A stretch of 64,000 nt of DNA from Gordius sp. MW1 (Eukaryota > Nematomorpha > Gordioida > Gordea > Gordiidae), in NCBI GenBank assembly GCA_964036665.1, contig OZ038526.1, positions 27,342,001 to 27,406,000 of the forward strand, given 5' to 3'. Below, one piece after another: positions 42,669-56,220 of this stretch. The notes below the pieces were generated by a model that did not search any database, was not told the origin of the DNA, and saw only the letters and a list, made by a program, of their open reading frames with translations. A program made the translations under genes and the position numbers. Each line of letters opens with the position of its first letter. The first letter of the stretch is position 1.

Positions 42669-45600
42669 TGAGTGGAAGATCAGAGCAAGATGTGTTCACA
42701 TTCAACATAAAACATTTAACGATTTCATAAATCATTTTCTTTACAATATTTCTGTGGCAAATAGGATCATTAGTAGAACCATGTTTCAATTAGGAGTAAC
42801 AAGTAGATAGAAATCAGAGCTCAAAAAAAGGGATACGATCCAGATGTAAAATAGAAAGCGAATGCGACATCCACAAGAACGATTATAACAATAGTGATAT
42901 CTAATATCCTCTATTTTTATCGATCAAACTTAGGATTTCTGAGTTTAACTTTGACACCTTTACACTACCTAGAAAGCTCATCTGACATTCATTAAGCAAC
43001 TTTAACGGTATTTGAAAAAACGTTAGTTGCCAAATATCGCATAAACATAGATTGCAGTGAATAGACCTTAAGCCGTTTATAGGTTAAATGGAATTATGTA
43101 ACAGTGTTAAATACATAATGATAATAATAAAAAGGTATAAAAGAAAATAATTAGAAATAAAATAATTACAAGGACCTGTCCTCTTCTTATTTTTCTGTAA
43201 GAATGGGTATCAGATCCATCTAGGAATAAAAATTAGTTTTTGCAATGGTAATGGCGATGGATTGTCTGAATGAAGAACTATTAGAAATTTTCTATTAATG
43301 TGAGCGTTTATTAAGTTATTTAGAAAAGTTAAAGCACCTTCTTGTGTATATTAATGAGAGCAAACTTGATATGAATCTTAAAGTAATTATATAATAAGAC
43401 TCATGATGATACAGGCATATTTTAATCAAATAATGTGTAAGACAATCAATTATAATCATGAGGTCAAGTAATAAAAGAGTCTGAGGATAATCGTCTAGAT
43501 AGACTCTGGTATACTTTTGTGAGAAATTAATACTTATTAAAAAATATGACTATCACCTTATAAGGGTCTTGCACTTCATTTTTATTTTTTCAATCAACAG
43601 TGCTCATAGTTTTGTTTTTATAACTCAATAACATGAAGCCGTTCGTACTTATATAGCATATTCCTTTTTATCATTTCTAATCAGTTCCTTCTAACGTGAT
43701 AGATATCAAGCTAATTTTCGAATGAAACATTCGCTCTCTAGCCATATGCTGTTGAAGAGGCTAGTCATGCCACGACCCTATCCTCCCGATATCGTAACTA
43801 TTCCTGATCGGATACTCCATCTGGTCTATTTTCCTCTTCCTGGAAAAGTTTAACAATGGTATGCCTGTCTCTAAAAGATCAGGGGTTCCTTTGTCAATCA
43901 CTTCATGTTTAATATATTATGTTGCTTCCTTCGTGTAAAATAAAACTTTACCCTCCTTATTTGTGCACCGTCATTAGTTTTTCTCCTCCATTATTATGCC
44001 CAATTTTTATATTAGTCTCCCCTTAATTATACAATTTACTAGCCATCTCGATGTATATGCAGCATTCTGTTATTGCAACGACCTCTATCCATTTTCTCCT
44101 ATTATATCATCATCTAAAATTTTCGTTATATACCAAAAGTAGGTACAAATAAATTTGCAATATACAACTCATTTTTTCAGATTTTTATATATGGAAGACA
44201 ATTTATTGACACTAACATAATTCTTTGCTCCTAGCCTGTCCATTTTTGCCTGCCCTAACACCTATATCGCTGTTTTCTTAAAGTCTTTACCAACTTTCTC
44301 CATTTCTGGTTCATGTTCCGCTAACTTTATGGTATTTAATGGTAGGAACTCCTTTTCGATTATCAACTTGTCTTTAGGCAATTAAGACTTAATAAATTTG
44401 CATGCCTATTTTCTTTCAATGTTCAGAACATGATGTTACCTGGCGATTCCTTTTCCCGTTATGCTTTGGAATCCTAAATGCTTCATAGATCCTTTCATTC
44501 TATAAGCATATAATCAAGACCATGATACTATTGGTGCCCGTGACAATTTTTTCCTGTTTGGTCGTTAAAGCGTGCCACAATAATTAACAATTCCTTTTGT
44601 CGTATTTCTAAGTATCTCTAATATCTACAATTAGAAAAATGTAATTTTAGTTTCAACACACTCAATTTGATGAGCAAATGTACACATCATAGTTAGAAGT
44701 GTTCTTATATTTGCTAGCTTATAAACTTGTCTAAACTTTTGACTTCGACCCTTGTCTTTGAACGATTTACTACGCATATATACTTCAAAGATTGCTCACA
44801 CAAAGCATATGAACGGTGTACGCTTTGGATAGTTTTTTGAAATTCGCTCATTTAATTTGACAATTAAGATCTTACCATTTAGAGTTTACAATCTTTCATT
44901 TTTTATTAGCGAAAATAGTTAGTTTTTTGTTAACGCGATTTAGGCATTTAAATTGTCGATTTGTTATGCCTAACTCTTGTAAATATCATTGAAAAATGAA
45001 ATTTATAGAACAAATGGAAAATCAAAATCTTTGGTTACTATAATATATCTTTCAATTTTATTTGCTTAATGCATTTCATCAAAAGTAATCCTATAAATCA
45101 GCAAACATTACATGATTTATCCTTCAACAAAATGAAAAAATCAATTGTACAATTTTGTGTTAGAAATTTCACCTAAGGATACCGGCAAATTAAAAAAAAA
45201 TATTAATGAATGGAGATTTAAAATCCACACTGATATATTTTAATACATTTCTTAAAGAAATTCAGACAAACGAGTGTTAGATTTTAACTAAGGCCTATCT
45301 ATTTTAAACTTTTGTTTAATTTGTATTGTTGTTCAAGTCATTGTGCATAGTATTACCTGTACATAAAACAAAACTTGTTTATAGAAGACCCTAGATATGC
45401 ATAGTTAGTTAAGGTCAAAGATTCCCAAACTCCCAGCAATAGAAATTTGATAATCTAATATAATAGACTGAACATCTAGCAATGCCTGAAAATTGCTATT
45501 TGCGGACTGCATCAATTTTTTAACACTTGACAACGACTGAGAAATCGCTTATATGGTTTGTTAAAGTTTGCGATTAGCAGTCTGTTAGTAAATGAGACTC

Positions 45601-48240
45601 TTAGTAAATGAAAAGGCTTTAATAACTTAAATAATTCAGAAAGAGAAACTTTAGGGTGAGAGACGAAAGTGAAATGAGAAGGTAAGATCTTTTGTGAGCT
45701 GCATAAACTTGGATAAACGTTAAGATTTGGCGTTTCCCAAGACAAATTATCAAGTTAAATCAATGTTTGAATAACGACTAGATTAATAAAAATGGCAACA
45801 CAAAGTGTTCATGAAAATAAACCTAAACACATCAAAACCTTAGGAAATTATTGAGGGTCTTTAGTAGCGAAATACTCTCAGGAACGTCTTCACTGACCTG
45901 GCTCCGTGCTATTGCTATTTATTTGCAACGCTAGCTAATTATCTATTCTTCCTTGCAAGATGTACGAAATTTCTCGAAGTCTATTTCCTAAAAGGAATAT
46001 TATTTTAGGCATACATCTCAATTTGCAGAAGGGGTAAAGCCAATACCTTGAAAAACATATATAGTTCCCTAATAAACGCAAATGCATTATTTTTATAAAT
46101 GGCATTATAATTTATAAATCAAATAATACATGGGCCCACAAATTTAAATGATTGCTTACAGCAAGTAGTTAAGAACAGCCCATGTTCAAAAATTTTTTTT
46201 TATAAATTATTCTATCTATTTTTTAATCTAGCACATTTAATTTGGGCCTGTACAAAATCGATCGAAATAAAGACAAAGCACCTAAAATTCACCGTATTTG
46301 TTAGCGGTCAATATTGCCTTTGTCTTTAGAATAATTAATGCATTTTTTTATTTTTTTGTTTGTGAAATGATATAAACTTGAATTTAATCAATAAGGGAAT
46401 ATACTAAACCCTTGATCTTTATATTTGTAGTTTAAAACCAATTAAGCCTAACCACAAAATATTTGATTTCGAACTCATTTAATTATAATAATGGCTTATG
46501 AGGGAAAGGTGACACATATATTTACCATTTTATTAGATCAATAGCTTACCAATATTTTTGCTAGTTATGCCTTATTTATATACTTATGAATAGAGCAAAA
46601 AGATTCCAAAAACCCACATTATTATTATTTTCATGAAGATACTCACTAATAGTTCTATATTTTGTTACAAGTTTTAAGAACAGTCATTATAATTTTGTTA
46701 TGCTTAATATGTTGACTCATTTTTATGCTTTTAAGCGTTCTGTAATAAAGTTTATGTTTTCCATACAATTAGCTAATTAAAGTAGTTCCGCGCGCATTAC
46801 TCGAGTGGCAGGCTGTCTGGACACTTGTGTAAATATCTTGGCAAATATGATTGCCTATATGTATATAAAGCTCATTAATCGATTGCCTTTTATTTATACA
46901 TGTTTTTAAGATGCTTTTATCTCCTTTTCATATTGCGATCTCGATAAAACAATCCAACGCTAATAAGATCTTAAATAAAAAATTGCTCTTTGAATTTCTA
47001 AGGAGGTTTATTGTTAAATACACTAAATTTATCTAATAATTATGATTCAATAACTAACTATAATATATATAGATATAAAATTGCACGCAGTTTAACGCAA
47101 AATGTAATAAAGCAGTCAGGATATATTTATATCTTTAGGGATTTCAATAAAATATTATTGTTTTGATAAAATAAATATAGATAAAAAGGTGAAGGATAAA
47201 ATCCAATTTGACCAAAAATTATATGTGCCTATTAAATTTATTTTAAATGATAATTAAGAAATTCGAGTGAAATTAAATTTGGTCATAAAAGTAACAAGCG
47301 AACGTTAAAATTTTAATAGTATTGCCACTAAAGTTATAGTAAATTTAACAAATATATACATTTAAAATAGCGACATAATTTTAATTAAAAATATAGACTA
47401 TATATAGCCGGTTGACTTTTTTAATTAACCTGACAATTTTAATACCTATTAAGAGTGAGCAAAAGATTTTGAGGCCCTTAATTAATTAAAACAAGAGCAA
47501 TTCAGATTAAAACATCAAAAATCGATATAAACTTGGTTGCCATCCAATATACCGCCGTTTTAATGCTGGGTATAATCTACTGACGTGACCATAAATATTT
47601 AGAGTGATTTTCTGAAACATTTAATGTAGATTAAAATAATTAAAAACTATTTTTTTGTAAAATTAAAAGATTTTAACATATGAAGCTTTTAGTTTTAATA
47701 GCAAATAAACCATACCACAACATAGGGAATCTTACCAAAAGGGAGATTTTATTAAATATATATTTATGAGTTTTTCCACCATTTATTTTGGCAGCAGACA
47801 AAATCATGTAAGACAGTTTCAAAAGATGAGAGATAATTAACTAATAACCTATATAATTAAACATTATTTATTTGTGGTTTAGTTTTTGTAGGTCTTTTTT
47901 TATATTTATGCATTTAAATGAATAAAATACCTGATTTTGTATATTTAGAAACGTGTATAAATTGAGATATATTACTTAGTTTTGGTGCCTTAAATCGCGG
48001 CTAAGACAGGATCGCGATTGTTTGAGATTATGATAATAAACAAGTAATTATGATGATATTAGCTAACTCAACAGCTTCATAAAATAAGCTATTCCGGTTT
48101 TAACATTGTTCAACACATAATACCTGTGTCTCATTTATGAATAGATATCCTCCAAAAACATACAGTAATTATACAATTTTTATATAAAGAATACTATGTA
48201 ATAAATAATTATAAATAAAATGTATCTAAACCGATACGCT
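42669..48240. other. AT-rich, no supported gene
   Basis: About 5.6 kb downstream of the Ig gene. The part at 43700-44600 is less AT-rich and may be decayed coding sequence of a retroelement, but I could not place a diagnostic motif. The rest shows nothing. Confidence 0.4.
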
Positions 48241-48494
48241 TTAGAGTGGTACCCTATGATGAATAAAAGATACATATAATTGTGTAATTAAATTAGTTAA
48301 TAATTCATAGTTTATTATTGTTCCTGTTGTTGAAAAAAAATTATTATAAAAGGGCCTACCATTGTTGGTTGATGTAATTAAACGTGAAATTGGGAGAATC
48401 GAATCAATGCTACTAAACGAAAAGTTTGAATGATGTGGTGAATTTTCTATACTATTTTGTATGACTTCATGTTGTTTTGTGTAAGGCAGTTGAT
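48241..48494 (-). CDS. Ig gene exon g (C-terminal tail and stop)
   Basis: The acceptor is TTTTAG|AT, in phase with exon f. It encodes DQLPYTKQHEVIQNSIENSP and ends FIHHRVPL with TAA at 48243-48241. The last 30 residues are only moderately hydrophobic. An alternative 3' exon with an anchor could exist outside what I can recognise. Confidence 0.7.
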
Positions 48495-51400
48495 CTAAAA
48501 TATGATGATATAATACATACACTTATAAATAAATTTATACGTTAAAAATTAGTTATTAATTCCATTGGGAATAATGAAGTCAAAAGGAGGGTTTAATTTA
48601 TTTTGTTTGGTTCAAAATATTTAAAACTTTTCCCAATTAATTTAGATTAATAATTGTAATTAAGGGATTGTCTATTGCTCATTTAAATTTATAAGTTATT
48701 TAAAACCAAATTTATTAAATTTATCAACAATAATAATGTATGATTAATATAATACGTGATTTTGTGGGCAGTGACATATGTTTGTGCAATAGTAACGTAT
48801 CGGTTAAAACAAAATTTAGTTAGTATCGTATATGTGAATACGTGAAAGAAGAATAGTTTAATTTAGTATAACTTTTATTTGTATATCATTTTCCACAGAT
48901 TATATTATTGCTATAATTATATATTTTAATATTGTAAGCCAAATCCGAATTGGTAATAACCATATGTTTTTGTGATTATCATTTTATTTATTCTTCGTTG
49001 GTGCCCTATCAACTCGCCGAAAACCATCTCGCCGAATTTAATGTCCCCCGGTTAAAAAAGGTCCCCTAATTTAAAATCGTCCCCCATTCAACCAATCACA
49101 AAATGGGGGACTTTTTTTAACCGGGGGACATTAAATTCGGCGAGATGGTTTTCGGCAAGTTGACGGGCCACCTTCTTTGTTCATTAGTTTCCCCACCCCG
49201 GCCCTAGTTACAAATAAAATTATCTAATTATTTTTAATAGTTTGTTTTAATACTATCAAAATAATGTGGCTTGAGGCTAGCAAATTACATAGCCTTCAGT
49301 AATAATACAAAATTAAATTGTTAAACCTTTTATATGCATTGTTTGTTTGGTCTTGCCGTATGCATTTTTTGCCATGCATCTATATTTACCAGACGTTGAC
49401 GGGGGTGATGTAACGTTGATTATAAGTTGCGAAATTACAGTGCTTTCATTGATATGTTGGTTAATAATTTTATACTGCTTGTGTAAGCTGAAATCAATAT
49501 AGCAAAAAAATTACTTAGCCGTTTATTCAAAAGTATTGTTTCAAATATTGCGCTATTGATTTTAAAAGTCATCTTTTAAATATTAATGACTATAATTTTA
49601 TAGACTTTTAATGTTTTTAAATTAATCTATATATTAATTTTTTATTTTTAAGGAGTTTTAAAATGGCAATCAAAGATAAAAGTCGGTCGTCTATTGAAAA
49701 ATAAATTGAAAATACATTTTGAGAGCTCTTAGAAGAACTCTTAATAATTAATAGATTAATAGCCCTAAAAATATTTGTAAAAGATAAGAGTACCGTGGTT
49801 TAATCCGCATTTTGTCTTTGTACCAAAATATTTTAGGTCTGGGATAGCCATCTATGGCGCAGGTAATATTAAATATCTGGTTATCAAGGATTTCATCGGA
49901 GATCGTATTGATGATTCTTGGTGCATCTGGTAATAAATTATAACTTTACCCCTAAATTTAATTTAATTTTTAATATTGGCTAAGCGTTAGTTTGTGGGAA
50001 AGTGTATGAGTGAAAAAATTTTAAGTCGCTTAATACTTTATATGGATTAGTTGAACACTAAAATGATTAAATTTAAAAATGAATGGATCTGATTCGACAT
50101 TCTTCGCAATTAAATTAATATGTTAAACTGGTATGGACAATATATTAGACCATTGACACATGACATGAGTGTAACCAAGATTTGGATTTAAAAGCAGTAA
50201 CTTAATTATCAGAGAGAGGTAAATCAAAATTAATTTTGAACAAATTAAATTGGCTTAACATTGTGATAAAAAAACATGTCTTACAATTAACCCGTATATA
50301 GTAGTGACGACTAACGGATGGAATAATTGCGTTTTCTGCTAAGCATACGTAAATCCCGGCTTGATATCGACTTATATTTTGAACAATTAACCATCTTCTT
50401 GTAGTGTTGAGAAGAACTAAAAGAATTATTTTGAAAATTCGGACAGCAATATATAGTATACGGCTTTTAATATTTTAGGCACAATATATCATTTATAAAA
50501 AATTACCTAATTTCGGCCTTGAAATTGTGGGGGATTTAAGTGTTGGAGCGAATTGCGTAAATGTAGGAATCAATTTTCCCCAGCTTATATTAGGAGTTGG
50601 ATTGCCCGTCGCTCGACAGCTTAAATTAACCGTTGAATGCTCTATGTATATTGATTTTGGTACTTGTTCATTGTCGTCTATTTTTGGTGGAGCTATCCAA
50701 TGATAAATGTTACATCTAATGCAGCTATGGTTTGATAGTTTGTATAATTTTAATGTAAAATATTAAATATAAACCAAGATAAACTGCAAGAAAAAAAACA
50801 AGGGTAAATAATGTCTTTCTTTAATTCATAATTAGGATCTAATAAATGTAATTCTTAAATATCTTTAAGACATTCTTATTAAATAACGGTAGAATCAAAC
50901 ATTTTATTAATAATCTCTATTTTTAATTATTTAATATTGATTTTATTAAAAATGTTTATACATGGTTAGAGGTTTCAAAAACATTATGGTACGGTTAATT
51001 TCTATGTAAGAAACACCAAATGCTGTTTTTGTCAATGTAACAATTTTCAGTCAAGATTTTTCAATGAAACATGTAATCGACCAGAAAAATTTACCAAATT
51101 CGAGACATATTTTTTTGGGGTTAAAAAAAGTAAATTTAATTTGACAACTGCGAACCTAATTTATTTATAAATTGCACGGACTTAAATTAACAAATTTGCA
51201 ATTTAAATAGATTTAAAGCGCATCCGATAGTTATCATAGGATTTACAATTAAAGTGATTGATTTGCATTAGTAATTGTTAATTGCTTTGCATTAAACATT
51301 AATTACTTTTCCAGATTTATTAGATAAATTATTAATTATTTTGTTTCAAAATCTGTGGGGGTCTATTATATTTAAAATTTGAATTTATTATTAATAGGCA

Positions 51401-54400
51401 ATATAATAGTTTATTTCATGTTTAAACGGCCACTTAGAAAAATCCTCTTTTAATAATTTGATGCATTTATAATTATCAAGCAAGGCAAATTTTGCTGATA
51501 TACCTTTGCACTTAAAATAAAAACATTAAAACCGAAAAGTAATAGATGTATAATTAATACATTTTAGTAATTACCTATAATGCATTATACCCACTCCATT
51601 GTAAAGGGCATGGGAATTTTATTAATGAATGGAATTTAATTAAAGGTCGTTTTACATGTTACAAAAGCCCATATGCTGTAAAAAGGTATATAAATATATA
51701 AATGCATGGGCGTAGCCAGCATTGGAATTAGAGGGGAGGCAACAATGATTTAAGGAGGGGCAAAATCATAATTTTTTAAATTTTAGCCATGATTTTAATA
51801 AATTTCAACAAATTGAATTTAGAGGGGGCAGCCGTAACTCCCTGTCCCCTCTTGGCTGCGCCCGTGTATATATACTAAAAATTTTAAAAGGTTATATAAA
51901 GATGTTGTCAATTTTACACATTGTTTACTTCAAACAAATTTCCTTTCAAACCTCTTATTCTATGCCCAATCTATATATGTAAAAAAATTTAAATGTATCA
52001 ATTTAAGACTTTTAAAGTCGACATCTTGCTTTAATAGTAACCAACTCGGTTACTGCGACTAGCCTAGTCTTGAGCCAAAATGTCGAACAATCGAGGATAC
52101 ACAAATAAATATCACCACTTTTATTGGTTTTTATCTTTCCTAGCCACTTTTATCTTTGATGTTCATAAACATGGAGCGGATGACAGACAGTGAGTGCCTA
52201 GGCTTATAAAATTTTACAGAAAAGGGAAATATATTTGGTGATTCACATTTGATAGTTTGACAAATACCAAACCACGTTAGATATAGTCTTTTTAAGTGTT
52301 TAACCAAAGCTTGCTAGTATCATAAACGTTTGGTTTATGTTCAAGGCTTATTTTTACTTAACTTTTGCTTGAAGTGTTTATTAATTTTAAGTAAATCGCA
52401 TCTATATAAACTTGCACATATTGTATCTAACATCACTTATAGAAGTTTCCGCGTATAAAAAAAATGTTTGATCATGTAATATTTCTCTAAACAAACAGAT
52501 TGAAAAAAACGTTATTATTGCAAGCCTTTGTGCTGTACAAATAATGGCAAGTTAATTAAATTATTTTATACGTTGGCGCAAATTAGGTCTGTTTAATGGA
52601 CTGAAAAATGTAGCAAGGCCCGTGCATAATAATAAATTAAGTTGTTAATGCTAGCGACATAAACATTTTTACGCAGATTAATTTAAATATGTGCAATGTT
52701 ATAATGAGTATGATATATATTTAATCTCGACCATTGGCGTCTAATATTTGAAATGAGCATCTCTATGATTTTAATTTCAACAAAAATGTGTGAGCATCGC
52801 TCCTTAAATTTTTTTAATTTGTTTTAAGGTGGCCAAATAACTATTGGAAAATTACTCAAGCAAATAAGACTTTATGACCTTGTATATTATGCATAATTCA
52901 AATTTTTTTAATACAATAGAAAGTCGTGGTATTATTATCAATCTTAATATTATTAAATTATTTGAAATCAAAAATTTAATTTTGAGCGACAATTTTATAT
53001 GTATATGTAAAAATAATTATTTGAGGTTGGTTATTAAATTATCCAAAGAAGTTTTTAGCACTATTGAGAGCTGTCCCCCAAAATTTAGAAAACTGTTGCA
53101 AATTTTAATTGAGTAAATAATAAAATTTGTGTATCATTCTAAATAACTTTAATGAGCTATTAAGCAAACTTTATTTACTTTCCTCACACCTTCGACGATC
53201 TAGCAAGATACTATATTTTATAATTATGTAACCTAGTTTGATACATAAACTTAAAAATGGTTTAACCCTGTATCATTAGCAAAATTGCATAGCCTTATTA
53301 ATAACTTAATTAAAATTTAATTAATATTGATTAAGTTTTAATTTACTTAAAATGTCCAAGTAGATCGAAGATCTAAATGGTGGATCTGAATTAACTTGAC
53401 ACATGTAATGACCTTTGTCAATGATAGAGACGGGATTAATTTTAAGCTTCCACTCTGTGCCGTCGTAACTTGAGGACACATTGAAACGGGGATCCCGATT
53501 TACCAATGTGTATTGGAATGAAATGACGGTCTGAGTGTCGACTCTAAACCACGCAACCTAAAATACATTTATTATGTCAAAACACATCTGTTTTATTAAG
53601 TAAAGTCTAATTCATATATTTTGATTCAGCCACTCATTAAGGCTTACTAATAATATACTAATAATTTCAACAATTATTATCACAATTCTATTATATGACA
53701 GGAAGTCTTATAGTTTTATATTCTTGTGAACCGCTGTTTCAAGTCGGAAAAGTAAGTTTGTTGTTATAATTTACACCATCGTGCTACAACCTATGGGAAT
53801 TGTGCTACGATCAAAAATTTGACATTAAAACAGGCCCTTCGCAATTTAAATAGACAAACATTATATTTATTTAAAAAAAAAGATCCATTTACGACAAATG
53901 GTTACCGCGAATCATATATCAGCCATCTAGTGCACATTTTTAATTAGAGACTAACTTGGCTAAATTCATCCCCGTTTTAGCGTGTGACTCGAAAACAATA
54001 ACAGACTTATAAGGCTTTCGTTCTTATTGGAGTTCATCAATATGCCATAGTTAATTTTTTAGTTATATACTAATTGATATTACAATAAAACTTTAATTTT
54101 AATTAGTTTACAATTGACTTAGAAATTTTGTTACTCGGCATTTATTCTTTTTATCAATTAAGGAGACTGAAAAATTTTTAAATGGTTATAAATCATATTA
54201 ATAGCAAAATCAATAAGTTTTTGAGAAATATTAAATATAAAGAACCTGAAAAATCCATTTAATAGTATAGTCATATCTGACTATCAAACATAGAATTCAA
54301 GCTTAAGCGTTTATGAGTTTATTTTTCATAATGTGGCTATATAATAAATTGAATTTCTTCAGTTTGAGCATAATACTTTATTTATAAATATTCTAATGTT

Positions 54401-54881
54401 AAACTTAAATTTATAATTTTAAAATTGAATTCAATTACATTCAGCCAAAGAGTTTGAGTATGTGGAAAATTCAAAAACGGGAAAGGCAAGTGTTTTTATA
54501 TTGTGTGTTCAGACTTATCAAAAACAACAGATGACTTTTTCACAGGGTCAGATCGGAGGAGTAAAAATTTTGGTAAGACTAATAATAAAAAAGGGAGAGG
54601 TATATAAAATGATCAATAAAAAAATCCGACACCCTAGAGACTTTATTGCCTACACACATCTATGATATTGTCTAGTCTATATAAATATGTTTAGATTTTG
54701 CAGTAGGTTTATATTAAACAAATAATAAAAATATACGTGTTATGATATATGCATGCATTTATAAATTTAACCTTTTGTCCCTCTTTCAAAACACCTTTTA
54801 TGTGGCATTTCATTATAGCCTCATTTCCCTCTATAACGCTCATGTTCCTACTACCATAGGCAACTCCCGAAGTTATGTTCG
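48241..54881 (-). CDS. Three-Ig cell-surface protein, lachesin/DIP (IgLON-related) family, 5' incomplete
   Basis: Seven exons join in phase to encode 394 residues plus stop. Seen in order: Ig1 with cysteines in MKCHIKG and MCQVNSDP and the signature VAWFRVDTQTVI; Ig2 with LSCRATGNPTP and YVCLAENA; Ig3 with ITCAIDGYPRP and YRCMAKNAYGKT; and an 83-residue tail rich in Ser and Asn. This order, the intron inside each Ig domain and the motifs fit insect lachesin and DIP proteins, extracellular adhesion molecules that in flies pair with Dpr proteins or act at cell junctions. The signal peptide exon lies further upstream or outside the window. The tail is not strongly hydrophobic, so a GPI or membrane anchor is not evident. 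It could be lachesin itself or a DIP paralogue. Confidence 0.88.
49000..49172. mobile_element. Hairpin MITE with 9-bp duplication (MULE-like)
   Basis: Inverted ends GGTGCCCTATCAACTCGCCG and, reversed, GGTGGCCCGTCAACTTGCCG continue as long arms (AAAACCATCTCGCCGAATTT, AATGTCCCCCGGTTAAAAAA), so nearly all 173 bp form a hairpin. Flanks TTCTTCGTT and TTCTTTGTT match at 8 of 9 bases, which points to a Mutator-like origin. It lies in the last intron of the Ig gene. Confidence 0.85.
49327..49487 (-). CDS. Ig gene exon f (second half of Ig3)
   Basis: The acceptor is TTTCAG|C and the donor AAAAG|GTTTAA. It encodes LHKQYKIINQHINESTVISQ, LIINVTSPPSTSGKYRCMAK and NAYGKTKQTMHIK. The final YRCMAKNAYG matches the family's Y-x-C-x-A-K-N-S-x-G. 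Confidence 0.9.
49794..49926 (-). CDS. Ig gene exon e (first half of Ig3)
   Basis: The acceptor is TACCAG|AT and the donor CCACG|GTACTC. It encodes APRIINTISDEILDNQIFNI, TCAIDGYPRPKIFWYKDKMR and IKP. Cys and Trp lie at Ig spacing. Confidence 0.85.
50285..50416 (-). CDS. Ig gene exon d (second half of Ig2)
   Basis: The acceptor is TTTTAG|TT and the donor AATT|GTAAGA. It encodes LLNTTRRWLIVQNISRYQAG, IYVCLAENAIIPSVSRHYYI and RVN. The A-x-N-x-(I/V)-P-P-S-V-S-like segment is characteristic of Ig2 in this family. Confidence 0.88.
50507..50692 (-). CDS. Ig gene exon c (first half of Ig2)
   Basis: The acceptor is GGATAG|CT and the donor TTAG|GTAATT. It encodes PPKIDDNEQVPKSIYIEHST, VNLSCRATGNPTPNISW and a linker. 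Cys and Trp lie at Ig spacing. Confidence 0.88.
51705..51866. mobile_element. Short MITE of the CATGGGCGTAGCC family
   Basis: CATGGGCGTAGCCAGCATTG at the left and TTGGCTGCGCCCGTG at the right are inverted ends. Internal segments such as GGAATTAGAGGG and GGAGGGGCAAAAT are shared with the copy at 26129-26260. The flanks are TATA-rich and do not define the duplication. Intronic in the Ig gene. Confidence 0.75.
51867..53346. other. Ig gene intron, nothing further recognised
   Basis: AT-rich intron sequence between exons c and b. An 80-codon plus-strand frame at 52874 has no secure match. Confidence 0.4.
53347..53557 (-). CDS. Ig gene exon b (second half of Ig1)
   Basis: The acceptor is TTTTAG|GTTGCG and the donor TTTTAA|GTAAAT. 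It encodes VAWFRVDTQTVISFQYTLVN, RDPRFNVSSSYDGTEWKLKI, a DKGHYMCQVNSDPP segment and YLDIL. The tryptophan, D-x-G-x-Y-x-C and N(D)PRF motifs are classic for DIP/lachesin Ig1. Confidence 0.93.
54772..54881 (-). CDS. Ig gene exon a (first half of Ig1)
   Basis: The acceptor is CTAAAG|CG and the donor AAG|GTTAAA. It encodes NITSGVAYGSRNMSVIEGNE and AIMKCHIKGVLKEGQK, with the first Ig1 cysteine. The next exon opens with VAW, the usual split in this family. The upstream exon was not found. Confidence 0.78.
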
Positions 54882-56220
54882 CTTTAGGTGAAAAATTGTA
54901 TTGATCTATATGTATAAATATGTTATAAAAATCACGAGCTTATATGCATATTTGTGAGCGCAAGTGTCGAGGGATTTAATGGGATCTTTAGCGAATATTT
55001 GTCTGTTAATTATAATGTGATTACAACCGATTTTCTAAAGGTTTAACGACTAAGGGAAGTAATTGATTAAAATGCACTTCCGACCTTTCAGCATAATTAA
55101 AGGTGATGGAGACATTTTTTATATTGCAAAATAACCAATTGGCGCACCTTTGTTTATCGCCAGTCATATGAACTGTTATATAAAATGTTATTATTCACGT
55201 ACAAAACACGTTCTAGACTTCTAAATTTATAGCATTAAATTAAATAGGTTTCGGAATTGTAGACCTGAAAATATATATTGGAATTTAAATGTACTAATAT
55301 AATTAATAATTAGAAATGCCTGATCAAATACTACATCTTAAGTTATTTCAAATTTCTGCACATTATGTGTTGAAAAAATGAAAGTCTATATGAATAATAG
55401 AAAAAGTTATGTTTTATAAGTTAGATGATAATAATTATCGCCATAGCATTAGCATTTTGGGTATTCAACCTCTACAAATATACTGATAAACACTCAGTTA
55501 TTTATTTGATTGATTAAATATTCTCTCTTTATATATATAAATATAAATAGACAAACTCTCTGCGCCATATTATCTCATTAAGTGGGTTTTTCTAAGATGC
55601 GCAAAATAAATATATGATCGATAGAGTTAATTTAAGCAAATTAATATTAAAATTAGATTCAAAGTATAACATATATTAAATTGGTACAGGTTTTAAAGTT
55701 CAAATATGTTTATATAAATTAGTTTGTCGAATATTTTTAATAAAAGATTTAATCACTCGCAATATTCTAACCTACTAATTAATGAATTTAAAAAGAAAAC
55801 TACTAAAAATGTTTAGTTATCTCATTATTTTAATTAAATTTAATTATATAAGAGTAGAATACCTAAATATGTTAAATTTATAAGAGCTATTATACACTTA
55901 AAGTCGAATATGTGCCATTTAATAATATTTTAATAAAATTTTAGACTTATTGTTTGTTTAAATTTGTATTAAAAAAAAGCTAGCTGCTTTATATAAAAAT
56001 CAGTTTTAAGTTAAGTAAATGTAATCAAACATAAACGATCAGATCAGTATATTAACACTTAAAAAGAAGTTTTAAGAAAAAATTGGTGTATTTAAAATAT
56101 ACCTGTCACTTGTATAAGGCATTTAAATACGAATAAGGTAGGTAGGAGCATCGATGTACTAACTGATATAAGAGGGAAGTCATTGAATCTCATAGTCTTA
56201 ACGTTTGAGAAGTATTTCAT
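54882..56220. other. AT-rich flank of the Ig gene
   Basis: Expected to be a 5' intron of the Ig gene. No signal peptide exon was recognised. Confidence 0.35.

Noticed and set aside
43700..44600. Less AT-rich block considered as an old gene or LINE
   Set aside because: No continuous frame and no diagnostic motif could be placed on either strand.
52874..53116. 80-codon plus-strand frame ending in a Cys-Pro-Pro and Arg-rich helix, loosely like a Ras-GAP segment
   Set aside because: The likeness rests on a few residues, no neighbouring exons fit, and it lies inside an intron of the Ig gene on the other strand.
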